Shown: piece after piece, positions 1 through 6,457 of the stretch
How the letters are laid out: each line of letters begins with the position of its first letter
How positions within the stretch are numbered: the first letter of the stretch is position 1
Assembly (NCBI GenBank): GCA_002426755.1
Contig: DINI01000002.1
Coordinates: 130,366 to 194,365, forward strand
Direction of reading: 5' to 3'
DNA: 64,000 nucleotides
DNA from: Flavobacteriaceae bacterium UBA5544
GTDB taxonomy: Bacteria; Bacteroidota; Bacteroidia; Flavobacteriales; Flavobacteriaceae
Position numbers and translations under genes: made by a program
The notes under the pieces: generated by a model
Told to the model about the DNA's origin: nothing
Databases searched by the model: none
Seen by the model: only the letters and a program-made list of their open reading frames with translations

Positions 1-83
1 AGAAAGAAGTGGCGCAAAACTATGTATTGAGCTGTCAAGCCGTCCCTACAAGTGAAAAGGTGGTAGTTGATTTTGATGTTTAG
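1..83 (+). CDS. paaE: Phenylacetyl-CoA epoxidase reductase subunit PaaE, C-terminal end (partial)
   Basis: Read from base 3, the first 26 codons end in TAG at 81-83 and give a tail containing YVLSCQAVPTSEKVVVDFD. This matches the end of the plant-type [2Fe-2S] ferredoxin domain of PaaE: a Cys preceded by VLSC and followed by a VDF(D) terminus. PaaE passes electrons from NADPH to the PaaAC diiron oxygenase, and paaA follows directly downstream. The bulk of the gene lies outside the window, so the FAD/NADPH domain cannot be checked. The identification rests on the short tail plus context. Confidence 0.8.
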   Translation, partial: KEVAQNYVLSCQAVPTSEKVVVDFDV

Positions 84-86
84 TGC

Positions 87-118
87 AACCTGCAAGGTTT
101 CCAAAACCTTGTAGGTTT
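87..118. repeat. Type 1 palindromic intergenic repeat, copy 1
   Basis: A 32-bp imperfect palindrome with arms AACCTGCAAGGTTT and AAACCTTGTAGGTT. An identical copy lies at 3526-3557 and a diverged one at 4363-4394, always between paa genes. It follows the paaE stop by 3 bases. It could act as an RNA hairpin in the polycistronic mRNA. Similar palindromes are common in flavobacterial intergenic regions (general knowledge, not checked here). Confidence 0.85.
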
Positions 119-130
119 AGATTTATTGAT

Positions 131-180
131 TGTCACTTCGAGTGATTTCGATTTTTCATCGAAATTGTATCGAGAAGTGG
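131..180. repeat. Type 2 nested palindromic repeat (long form)
   Basis: Outer arms CACTTCGA and TCGAGAAGTG, with inner arms TTCGAT and ATCGAA, form a two-step hairpin. A shorter relative lies at 44518-44544, and a relative inside a coding sequence at 13923-13949. Confidence 0.8.
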
Positions 181-260
181 GCGTTACCCTAAAGGGTCAG
201 GCTGTCGGCAGTCGCTCTCTGCGAGGAGCTCCAACAATGCCTCCATCCTTAACGCGCCAA
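178..260. repeat. Type 3 REP-like intergenic repeat, copy 1
   Basis: About 80 bp starting with TGGGCGTTACC and containing GGCAGTCGCTCTCTGCGAGG, ending in TTAACGC. Close copies lie at 8597-8683 and 13543-13629, and a reverse-type relative at 14953-15030. All four fill gene junctions in the paa/bkd region. Any reading frame through it is an artefact of the repeat. Confidence 0.85.
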
Positions 261-344
261 CAGCTAAAGGCCAGCAGCCAACAGCTAAAAAAAAGAAGTT
301 CAACAAGCTAAAGGCCAAAAGCCAATAGCCAAAAGCTTAAAACC
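261..344. repeat. AGCCAA/AGCTAA simple-repeat spacer before paaA
   Basis: A low-complexity stretch of short units such as CAACAGCTAAAGGCC and AGCCAATAGCC. It runs directly into the paaA start. No promoter box was recognised here. With the two repeats before it, it fills the 261-bp gap between paaE and paaA. Confidence 0.6.
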
Positions 345-1301
345 ATGAGTGAAGAACAAATAAAAAATTTAGAAGCACAGTTCGAAGAACGTATCGCAAG
401 AGACGAAAAAATCGAACCAAAAGATTGGATGCCAGAAAAGTATCGTCAAACACATATCAGGCAGATGTCGCAACACGCACATTCTGAAATTGTTGGGATG
501 CTTCCAGAAGGCAATTGGATAACACGAGCACCTTCATTAAGGAGAAAAGTAGCTTTGTTGGCGAAAGTTCAGGACGAAGCAGGTCACGGACTCTATTTGT
601 ATTCCGCAACCGAAACTCTAGGAATTTCCCGTGAAGAAATGTATGAACAATTGCACACGGGAAAAGCTAAATATTCTTCCATTTTCAATTACCCAACAGT
701 CACTTGGGCAGATATGGGCGCCATTGGTTGGCTGGTCGATGGTGCCGCCATCATCAATCAAGTGCCCTTATGCAGTACATCCTTTGGACCTTATGCCAGA
801 GCGATGGTAAGAGTCTGTAAAGAAGAAAGTTTCCATCAACGTCAAGGCTATGAAATCATGATAAAATTGGCAAACGGCACACCAGAGCAAAAAGCAATGG
901 CTCAAGATGCACTGAACCGTTGGTGGTGGCCAAGTTTAATGATGTTGGGCCCAACGGATGCCGAATCCATCCACACAGAGCAATCCATGAAATGGAAACT
1001 CAAACGTAAATCCAATGACGAACTGCGTCAGCAGTTCATTGACCAAACCGTTCCACAAGCGGATTTAATCGGGCTCACCATTCCAGACCCAGATTTAAAA
1101 TGGAATGAAGAACGTCAAAGCTATGATTTCGGAGAAATTGATTGGGAAGAATTCTGGCAAGTGGTTAAAGGTCATGGACCATGCAATAAAGAACGCATGA
1201 AAGCAAGAGTAGGCGCATGGGAACGCGGCGAATGGGTTAGAGATGCAGCAATGGCTTACTCTGAAAAACAACAAGCAAGAAAAGAAAAACAAGCAGTATA
1301 G
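345..1301 (+). CDS. paaA: 1,2-phenylacetyl-CoA epoxidase catalytic subunit PaaA
   Basis: Catalytic ferritin-like subunit of the multicomponent oxygenase that converts phenylacetyl-CoA to the ring 1,2-epoxide, using O2 and electrons from PaaE. The 318-residue length is normal for PaaA. Candidate diiron ligands are visible: E48, the pair E78xxH81 in DEAGHG, and the pair E161xxH164 in KEESFHQ. The ATG at 345 is the only sensible start and gives the usual MSEEQ-type N-terminus. It is followed by paaB, C and D, so the whole epoxidase is encoded together. The 80-bp gap to paaB holds a hairpin (1305-1374) rather than a promoter. Confidence 0.97.
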   Translation: MSEEQIKNLEAQFEERIARDEKIEPKDWMPEKYRQTHIRQMSQHAHSEIVGMLPEGNWITRAPSLRRKVALLAKVQDEAGHGLYLYSATETLGISREEMYEQLHTGKAKYSSIFNYPTVTWADMGAIGWLVDGAAIINQVPLCSTSFGPYARAMVRVCKEESFHQRQGYEIMIKLANGTPEQKAMAQDALNRWWWPSLMMLGPTDAESIHTEQSMKWKLKRKSNDELRQQFIDQTVPQADLIGLTIPDPDLKWNEERQSYDFGEIDWEEFWQVVKGHGPCNKERMKARVGAWERGEWVRDAAMAYSEKQQARKEKQAV

Positions 1302-1304
1302 AAA

Positions 1305-1374
1305 GAACTTGAACTTGAAGCTGAAATTGAAATCGAAAAGCGTTCAACTTCAACTTCATTTTCAACTTCAATTT
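1305..1374. repeat. Gene-free hairpin built of nTTGAA hexamers (paaA-paaB junction)
   Basis: Left arm 1305-1338 is built of CTTGAA, GCTGAA, ATTGAA and ATCGAA units. Right arm 1343-1374 is the imperfect reverse complement, built of TTCAAC/TTCATT units. The loop is about 4-5 bases. The same hexamer vocabulary forms the arms around the four-helix-bundle gene at 1766-2116, so this looks like an empty version of that element. Confidence 0.75.
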
Positions 1375-1387
1375 AAAATTTGTGATT

Positions 1388-1720
1388 ATGTCAAAAGATA
1401 ACAATCAAACTCCCCTTCCTTCGGAAGGGGCAGGGGGAAGGAAAAACTGGCCACTTTGGGAAGTCTTCGTAAGAAGCAAAAACGGATTGGAACATCGTCA
1501 TTTTGGAAGTCTACATGCAGCAGATGCAGAAATGGCGCTGGAGAACGCGCGTGATGTGTACACCAGAAGAAATGAAGGCGTCAGCATTTGGGTTGTGGAA
1601 TCAAAAAACATCACAGCCTCAAATCCAGAACACAACGGTGAACTATTCGAGCCGGCCCAAGATAAAGTCTATCGTCACCCGACTTTTTACGATTTACCTG
1701 ATGAAGTAAAACATATGTAG
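1388..1720 (+). CDS. paaB: 1,2-phenylacetyl-CoA epoxidase subunit PaaB
   Basis: Small structural subunit of the phenylacetyl-CoA epoxidase, thought to bridge PaaAC units. The core from about residue 20 (NWPLWEVFVRSKNGLEHRH) to the HPTFYDLPDEVKHM terminus is classical PaaB. The ATG at 1388 is chosen over the in-frame GTG at 1382, giving 110 residues. Residues 8-19 (TPLPSEGAGGRK) are odd. They are encoded by a GC-rich palindrome at 1412-1430 plus its G-rich tail, a typical intergenic-type repeat that has either entered the gene or been recruited as its 5' end. Function should be unaffected because the N-terminus of PaaB is not conserved. Confidence 0.95.
   Translation: MSKDNNQTPLPSEGAGGRKNWPLWEVFVRSKNGLEHRHFGSLHAADAEMALENARDVYTRRNEGVSIWVVESKNITASNPEHNGELFEPAQDKVYRHPTFYDLPDEVKHM
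1412..1440. repeat. GC-rich palindrome inside the paaB 5' coding region
   Basis: CCCCTTCC-TTC-GGAAGGGG followed by CAGGGGGAAGG. The palindrome has perfect 8-bp arms and is read in frame as PLPSEG. Its G/C content is clearly above the surrounding DNA. Confidence 0.8.
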
Positions 1721-1723
1721 GAT

Positions 1724-1760
1724 GAAATTGAATTTGAATTTGAAGGTGAAAATGAAACTT
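1724..1760. repeat. Left inverted arm of four-helix-bundle element A
   Basis: Hexamers ATTGAA, TTTGAA, TTTGAA, GGTGAA, AATGAA begin 3 bases after the paaB stop. They pair imperfectly (about 26 of 32 positions by eye) with the reverse complement of 2121-2153, enclosing the small gene at 1766-2116. Confidence 0.7.
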
Positions 1761-1765
1761 GTGAA

Positions 1766-2116
1766 ATGAACGAAAATAAATTTGATTTATGTGAGCGTTT
1801 GGAAGATTTTGCGGCTTCAATAATTTTATTGTACGACAAAAAACCTTTGTCTTATGCAGGAGATTATCTTGCAAAACAATTGATTCGCTCATCATGTTCG
1901 TCAGCGTTAAATTATGGGGAAGTATTGGGAGCAGGAACAGATGCCGATAAAATTAATAAATTAAGAATTTGTTTAAAAGAGTTAAGAGAGTGCCAAAGAA
2001 ATCTCAATATTCAATCAAAAGCAAAATTGTTTTCTGCTGAAAACTTAACATCATTAAACGATGAAAATGACCAACTCATTAGAATTATTGTAACAAGAAT
2101 TAAAAATATACATTGA
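1766..2116 (+). CDS. Four-helix-bundle protein, S23/IVP-like (element A)
   Basis: A 116-residue all-helical protein of the four helix bundle/23S rRNA intervening-sequence protein (S23) superfamily. The signature region is RSSCSSALNYGEVLGA (about residues 42-57), followed by a long helix rich in K, E, L and R. It belongs to a different subfamily from the NIAEGSG-type proteins at 5583 and 12492. No enzymatic residues are evident and the cellular role of the family is unknown. It separates paaB from paaC, is co-oriented with them, and lies between complementary TTGAA-rich arms. It is very unlikely to take part in phenylacetate chemistry; it looks like an inserted accessory unit. Confidence 0.85.
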   Translation: MNENKFDLCERLEDFAASIILLYDKKPLSYAGDYLAKQLIRSSCSSALNYGEVLGAGTDADKINKLRICLKELRECQRNLNIQSKAKLFSAENLTSLNDENDQLIRIIVTRIKNIH

Positions 2117-2120
2117 AGTA

Positions 2121-2153
2121 ATTCAAGTTCAAATTCAACTTCAATTTCAATTT
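2121..2153. repeat. Right inverted arm of four-helix-bundle element A
   Basis: TTCAAn-type hexamers, the reverse complement of the left arm at 1724-1760. It ends 9 bases before the paaC start codon, so arms plus ORF fill the whole paaB-paaC junction. Confidence 0.7.
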
Positions 2154-2162
2154 AAAAAATGT

Positions 2163-2915
2163 ATGAATTTCAATTTATATAAATACATCCTCGGAATATC
2201 AGACAATTCCTTAATTCTTGGCCAAAGAATGGGAGCATTAACTGGTCATGGGCCAAGTTTGGAAACCGATATTGCTTGTACAAATATCTCTTTGGATTTA
2301 TTCGGGCAAGTACGCAGTTATTACCAATATGCAGCTAAAATTGCAGATGATGGCAGAACCGAAGATGACATTGCGATGCTGCGTAAAGAACGAGAGTATT
2401 TAAATGTGCTGTTGGTTGAACAACCTGATACTGATTTTGCCTTTACAATGGCGCGTCAATTTTTATTTGACGTCTATCATTTATTGTTCCTGACCGAATT
2501 GCAAAAAAATAAGGATTTAACATTGTCCGCAATTGCTACAAAATCCATGAAAGAAGTCAGCTATCATCAACGATTTTCTTCCGATTGGATAAAGCGATTA
2601 GGAGACGGAACTGAAGAAAGTCATCTAAAAATGCAGGATGCCATCGATACACTTTGGACGTATACGGATGAATTATTCCATCAAACCGAAGCCGATAAAA
2701 TAATGGTTTCAGAAGGAATCGGAGTTGATGTGACCAAATTAAAAGATAACTATTATCAAAAAGTAAATAACGTATTGGAAGAAGCCACGCTAAAAATTCC
2801 TGAATCAAAATATTTTCAAAAAGGAGGTAAAGAAGGCATTCATACAGAACATATGGGTTATTTGTTGAGCGATTTACAATACATGCAACGCACCTATCCG
2901 AATATGGAATGGTAA
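2163..2915 (+). CDS. paaC: 1,2-phenylacetyl-CoA epoxidase subunit PaaC
   Basis: Non-catalytic ferritin-like partner of PaaA; the PaaAC heterodimer carries the oxygenase activity. At 250 residues it has normal length. Recognisable PaaC segments are the N-terminal YILGISDNSLILGQRMG, the ISLDLFGQVRSYYQYA helix, and the C-terminal EGIHTEHMGYLLSDLQYMQRTYPNMEW. The ATG at 2163 follows the right arm of element A directly. Translation from here presumably depends on read-through transcription across the inserted four-helix-bundle gene or on re-initiation. Confidence 0.96.
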   Translation: MNFNLYKYILGISDNSLILGQRMGALTGHGPSLETDIACTNISLDLFGQVRSYYQYAAKIADDGRTEDDIAMLRKEREYLNVLLVEQPDTDFAFTMARQFLFDVYHLLFLTELQKNKDLTLSAIATKSMKEVSYHQRFSSDWIKRLGDGTEESHLKMQDAIDTLWTYTDELFHQTEADKIMVSEGIGVDVTKLKDNYYQKVNNVLEEATLKIPESKYFQKGGKEGIHTEHMGYLLSDLQYMQRTYPNMEW

Positions 2916-2921
2916 AAGAAT

Positions 2922-3008
2922 AATGAATGTCGAATTTTGAATATAGAATCATGAAGTTTTCCCGCAATGCATACTTCAACATTCGATATTTTAAATTCAG
3001 TATTCGAT
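2922..3008. repeat. Gene-free hairpin at the paaC-paaD junction
   Basis: Left arm 2922-2957 (units such as CGAATTTTGAAT) and right arm 2973-3008 are imperfect reverse complements. The best stretch pairs TATAGAATCATGAAGT with the complement of ACTTCAACATTCGATA. The paaD start codon at 3007 overlaps the end of the right arm, so the hairpin could affect paaD initiation. Confidence 0.65.
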
Positions 3009-3516
3009 GTTAATATTGACGATAACAGAACAAAATATAGATAATCACCTAATTCCTATTTTGGCACAGGTTTCCGACCCAGAAATCCCAGTCCTATCCA
3101 TTATGGATATGGGCGTCGTGCGCTCTGCAATTATCGAAAATGATGTTGTGAAAGTCCAAATCACGCCAACCTACAGCGGTTGTCCCGCAATGGATGTCAT
3201 AGGTGATGATATCAAAAAAGCACTGCAAGAAGCAGGCTACGAGTCAGAAATAGAATTAATTCTGTCACCAGCTTGGACCACCGATTGGATAACACCAAAA
3301 GGAAGAAAGGATTTGGAACGTTATGGCATCGCAGCACCTTTGGAAGCTGAAGCTGATAAAGAAGCCCTTTTAGGAGAAAAAAAAATAGTAAAATGCACTA
3401 ATTGTGGTTCAACAAACACACGATTGGTCAGTCAATTTGGTTCCACGGCTTGTAAAGCACAATTTCAGTGCAATGATTGCCAAGAGCCTTTTGATTATTT
3501 TAAATGTTTGAAATAA
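3007..3516 (+). CDS. paaD: Phenylacetate epoxidase maturation factor PaaD (MIP18/DUF59 family)
   Basis: PaaD is required for phenylacetyl-CoA epoxidase activity in vivo and belongs to the MIP18 iron-sulfur/metal assembly family. Residues about 10-100 form the DUF59 domain, with VSDPEIPVLSIMDMGVV and the TPTYSGCPAMDVIGDDI region containing the conserved Cys. The C-terminus carries a zinc-ribbon-like cluster: CTNC, then CKAQFQCNDC and a final C three residues before the end (KCLK). The 169-residue length is typical. The start ATG overlaps the right arm of the preceding hairpin; no better start is available. Confidence 0.95.
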   Translation: MLILTITEQNIDNHLIPILAQVSDPEIPVLSIMDMGVVRSAIIENDVVKVQITPTYSGCPAMDVIGDDIKKALQEAGYESEIELILSPAWTTDWITPKGRKDLERYGIAAPLEAEADKEALLGEKKIVKCTNCGSTNTRLVSQFGSTACKAQFQCNDCQEPFDYFKCLK

Positions 3517-3525
3517 AGTAAAAAC

Positions 3526-3557
3526 AACCTGCAAGGTTTCCAAAACCTTGTAGGTTT
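3526..3557. repeat. Type 1 palindromic intergenic repeat, copy 2
   Basis: Identical over 32 bases to the copy at 87-118. It lies between paaD and the paaG-like gene, ending 12 bases before its ATG. Confidence 0.85.
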
Positions 3558-3568
3558 AATTCCAAAGC

Positions 3569-4351
3569 ATGAATAAAAGTATATTACTAAAGGTAGAAAA
3601 CAAAGTAGCGTACATCACGCTCAACCGACCAGAAGTCTTCAACAGTTTCAACCGAAACATGGCATTTCTGCTGCAAGATACTTTAGATGCTTGCGGCAAA
3701 AATGATGAAGTCAGGGCTATTGTGCTTACAGGCAACGGAAAAGCATTTTGTGCAGGACAGGATTTAAAGGAAGTCACCGACCCAGACCTAAATCCTGGAT
3801 TCAAAAAAATTCTCGACGAGCATTACAACCCAATCATCACCAGAATTCGTTCCATTAAAAAACCAATTATTGGTGCCATAAACGGTGTGGCAGCAGGCGC
3901 GGGAGCAAATATTGCATTGGCATGTGATGTTGTGGTCGCTCATGAAAATGTGAGTTTCATTCAAGCTTTTAGTTTGATTGGTTTGGTGCCAGATAGTGCC
4001 GGAACCTACTTTTTACCTCGATTGATAGGATTTCAGAAAGCCTTGGCTTTGGCGATGTTGGGAGATAAAATTTCCGCAGAGGAAGCCGAAAAAATGGGAA
4101 TGATTTACAAAGTAATACCTTTTGAAAGTTTTGAAGAAGGGGTCAATAAACTGGCTTTAAAACTCGCCAATATGCCGACAAAAGCATTGGGCATGATTAA
4201 AGAATTGTACAATACATCCATGACTAACAATTTGGAAGCACAATTGGCATTGGAATCGAAATTACAAATTGAAGCCGCACAAAGTGAAGATTATGCGGAA
4301 GGCGTCGCAGCTTTTATTGAAAAAAGAAAACCAAATTTTAAAGGAAAATAA
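3569..4351 (+). CDS. paaG: 2-(1,2-epoxy-1,2-dihydrophenyl)acetyl-CoA isomerase PaaG
   Basis: Crotonase-fold enzyme that turns the ring epoxide into the seven-membered oxepin-CoA. The CoA/oxyanion motif GNGKAFCAGQDL and the second oxyanion segment GVAAGAGANIALACD are present. The segment SLIGLVPDSAGTYFLPR keeps the PD(S/C)xGT motif with the acidic residue typical of PaaG isomerases instead of the hydratase glutamate. The C-terminus SEDYAEGVAAFIEKRKPNFKGK closely resembles known PaaG proteins. It is 260 residues long and sits between two type 1 palindromes. Confidence in PaaG rather than PaaF is high. Confidence 0.93.
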   Translation: MNKSILLKVENKVAYITLNRPEVFNSFNRNMAFLLQDTLDACGKNDEVRAIVLTGNGKAFCAGQDLKEVTDPDLNPGFKKILDEHYNPIITRIRSIKKPIIGAINGVAAGAGANIALACDVVVAHENVSFIQAFSLIGLVPDSAGTYFLPRLIGFQKALALAMLGDKISAEEAEKMGMIYKVIPFESFEEGVNKLALKLANMPTKALGMIKELYNTSMTNNLEAQLALESKLQIEAAQSEDYAEGVAAFIEKRKPNFKGK

Positions 4352-4362
4352 TAGGCGATACT

Positions 4363-4394
4363 AACCTGCAAGGTTTTCAAAACCTGGCAGGTTT
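4363..4394. repeat. Type 1 palindromic intergenic repeat, copy 3
   Basis: Differs from the copies at 87 and 3526 at a few positions (AAACCTGGCAGG in the right arm) while keeping self-complementarity. It lies between paaG and paaH. Confidence 0.8.
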
Positions 4395-4413
4395 AATAAG
4401 ATAAAATCAGTAT

Positions 4414-5586
4414 ATGAACGTAGGAATTATAGGAAGTGGTACCATGGGATCTGGAATTGCACAAGTGGCGGCAACAGCAGGATGTGCGGTTAAATTATTC
4501 GATTTAAATCAATCTGCATTAAATAAAGCAAAGACATCTTTAGAAAAAATACTTTCAAGATTAGTTGAGAAAGGAAAAATTGATGACACCGAAAAATCAA
4601 GAATCCAAAACAATATTTCCTATGTTGACAATCTTAAAGATTTATCAGATTCAAATCTAACCATCGAAGCCATTGTCGAAAATCTTGACATCAAGAAAAA
4701 AGTCTTTTCAGAATTGGAAAGCTTCGTTGCGGAAGATTGTATCATCGCTTCAAACACCTCTAGTTTATCCATCGCTTCCATCGCATCTGCTCTTAAAAAA
4801 CCAAAACGTTGCATCGGCATCCATTTTTTCAATCCAGCACCTTTGATGCAATTGGTTGAGGTGATTCCAGCGATTCAAACCTCAAAGGAAGTTTTGGAAA
4901 AATCAGTAAAAACCATATCCGATTGGAAAAAAATAGTGGCAGTAGCCAAAGACACACCAGGATTTATAGTCAATCGTGTGGCGAGACCGTTTTATGGAGA
5001 ATCCTTACGCATCTATGAAGAAGGCATTGCAGATTTTGCAACCATTGACGAAAGTCTAAAATCATTAGGCGGCTTCCGAATGGGGCCCTTCGAATTAATG
5101 GATTTTATTGGAAACGATGTCAATTACACAGTAACCGAAACCGTTTTTACAGCCTTCTATTTCGACCCAAGATACAAACCTGCTTTCACCCAAAAACGAT
5201 TTGCAGAAGCAGGTTATCTCGGTAGAAAATCCGGCAAAGGGTATTACGATTATGATGAAAATGGCTCTATTGTCATTTCGACCGATAGGGAGAAATCTCA
5301 TGACAGTGAGTTAGCCCAAAAAATATTCAACCGAATATTAGTCATGCTCATCAACGAAGCAGCTGACGCCTTGTTTTGGAACATCGCCTCCGCCAAAGAC
5401 ATCGACAACGCCATGACCAAAGGCGTCAATTATCCAAAAGGTTTATTGGCTTGGGCAGACGAAAAAGGAATTGATTGGTGCGTTTCAAAAATTGACGAAT
5501 TGTATGATGAATATCACGAAGACCGTTACCGTTGCAGTCCATTATTGCGAAAAATGAAAAATCAAGGATTGAGGTTTGAGGTATGA
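4414..5586 (+). CDS. paaH: 3-hydroxyadipyl-CoA dehydrogenase PaaH
   Basis: NAD-dependent 3-hydroxyacyl-CoA dehydrogenase that oxidises 3-hydroxyadipyl-CoA late in the paa pathway. The Rossmann motif GIIGSGTMGSGIAQ spans residues 4-17, and the HFFNPAPLMQLVEV motif carries the catalytic His. The PGFIVNRVARP segment begins the helical C-terminal domain. At 390 residues it is shorter than the roughly 475 of the E. coli protein, which has a longer second C-terminal module. The last codons (GLRFEV) overlap the left arm of the following four-helix-bundle element, so the natural C-terminus may have been replaced. Its TGA overlaps the next ATG by 4 bases. Confidence 0.93.
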   Translation: MNVGIIGSGTMGSGIAQVAATAGCAVKLFDLNQSALNKAKTSLEKILSRLVEKGKIDDTEKSRIQNNISYVDNLKDLSDSNLTIEAIVENLDIKKKVFSELESFVAEDCIIASNTSSLSIASIASALKKPKRCIGIHFFNPAPLMQLVEVIPAIQTSKEVLEKSVKTISDWKKIVAVAKDTPGFIVNRVARPFYGESLRIYEEGIADFATIDESLKSLGGFRMGPFELMDFIGNDVNYTVTETVFTAFYFDPRYKPAFTQKRFAEAGYLGRKSGKGYYDYDENGSIVISTDREKSHDSELAQKIFNRILVMLINEAADALFWNIASAKDIDNAMTKGVNYPKGLLAWADEKGIDWCVSKIDELYDEYHEDRYRCSPLLRKMKNQGLRFEV

Positions 5587-5587
5587 G
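5566..5587. repeat. Left inverted arm of four-helix-bundle element B (in paaH 3' end)
   Basis: GAGGTTTGAGGTATGAG-type heptamers. The core TGAGGTTTGAGG matches the reverse complement of the right arm core (5983-6008) at 11 of 12 bases. Confidence 0.55.
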
Positions 5588-5963
5588 AAAATCGAGATAT
5601 CATTTTAAGTTTGAGGATTTGACCATTTATACTGTTGCCATGGAATTTGGAGAAGTCATCAATAAACAAACAAAGAAATTTCCGAAAGAGGAAAGATTCG
5701 AGTTAACCTCACAGTTTAAAAGGGCTGCAGATTCAATCGCATTAAACATTGCCGAAGGTTCGGGAGGTTCGGATAAACAATTTCATAATTATCTTGGAAA
5801 TGCTTGGCACAGTGCTCATGAATGTGTTTCATGTAGTTCAAAGGCTCTGTTAAGAGATTATATTACTTCTGAAGAAGATGAAGAAAATAGAAGATTAATC
5901 ACTGAATTATCAAAAATGATAACGACATTAAGAGCGATAATTCTAAAGCGCATAAACAATTAA
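5583..5963 (+). CDS. Four-helix-bundle protein, NIAEGSG type (element B)
   Basis: A 126-residue S23/IVP-like four helix bundle protein. It opens with the FKFEDLTIY motif typical of the family and carries ADSIALNIAEGSGGSD near residues 50-65. It is clearly paralogous to the protein at 12492-12866 (shared FEDL, FGE, ADSIA, NIAEGSG, NYL and EC motifs in the same order) and more distant from the one at 1766. Its ATG overlaps the paaH TGA (ATGA), giving coupled translation. It has no known enzymatic function. It lies between GAGGT-rich inverted arms at the paaH-paaI junction. Confidence 0.88.
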   Translation: MRKSRYHFKFEDLTIYTVAMEFGEVINKQTKKFPKEERFELTSQFKRAADSIALNIAEGSGGSDKQFHNYLGNAWHSAHECVSCSSKALLRDYITSEEDEENRRLITELSKMITTLRAIILKRINN

Positions 5964-5976
5964 TTTGGTATCACGC

Positions 5977-6396
5977 ATGAAACCTATCGCCTCACACCTC
6001 ATACCTAAAAAGATGTTAAGTCAAGACGCCTACAGCACCTGGCTTGGTATCGAAATTCTCGAATGTGAAATCGGACGTTGCAAAGTTGGTATGACCATTC
6101 GTAAAGAAATGCTCAACAGCATGGACAAAGCCCATGGCGGCATCAGTTATTCATTGGCAGACACCGCTTTTGGATTTGCAGCGAATACCCACGGAAGATA
6201 CGCAGTATCCATCGAGACGAGCATTAATCATATTGAAGCATTAAACGAAGGTGATTATTTGATTGCAGAATCAGTTATTGAAAAGGTAAATAATAAATTA
6301 GGATTTAATATCATTGAAGTAAAGCGTGGTGAAGAATTGGTAGCCCTTTTCAAAGGGGTTGTCTATAGAACTAGTAAACAATGGGAAGAAAACTAA
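5977..6396 (+). CDS. paaI: Hotdog-fold phenylacetate-pathway thioesterase PaaI
   Basis: Hotdog thioesterase that hydrolyses aberrant hydroxyphenylacetyl-CoA products to free CoA. The diagnostic hotdog segment is KAHGGISYSLADTAFGFAAN, with the active-site-associated HGG and D in LAD; RKEMLNSMDKAHGG is the family's MLNG-type stretch. The start is uncertain. ATG 5977 gives 139 residues, but its first 12 residues (MKPIASHLIPKK) are encoded by the right arm of element B. ATG 6013 (MLSQDAYSTWLG) gives 127 residues beginning at the conserved region. The upstream TTG at 5965 is unlikely. Confidence 0.9.
   Translation: MKPIASHLIPKKMLSQDAYSTWLGIEILECEIGRCKVGMTIRKEMLNSMDKAHGGISYSLADTAFGFAANTHGRYAVSIETSINHIEALNEGDYLIAESVIEKVNNKLGFNIIEVKRGEELVALFKGVVYRTSKQWEEN
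5983..6008. repeat. Right inverted arm of four-helix-bundle element B (in paaI 5' end)
   Basis: CCTCACACCTCATACCTAA pairs with the GAGGT-rich arm at 5566-5587. It is read in frame as PIASHLIP if paaI starts at 5977. Confidence 0.55.
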
Positions 6397-6457
6397 CGAC
6401 TTTATTTAGTAAATTTATGATAAATCAAAATCAATAAAAAACTAAAACAACAACATT

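Noticed and set aside
126..311. A 61-codon plus-strand open frame before paaA
   Set aside because: It lies wholly inside the type 2 and type 3 palindromic repeats, and the translation only mirrors the repeat.
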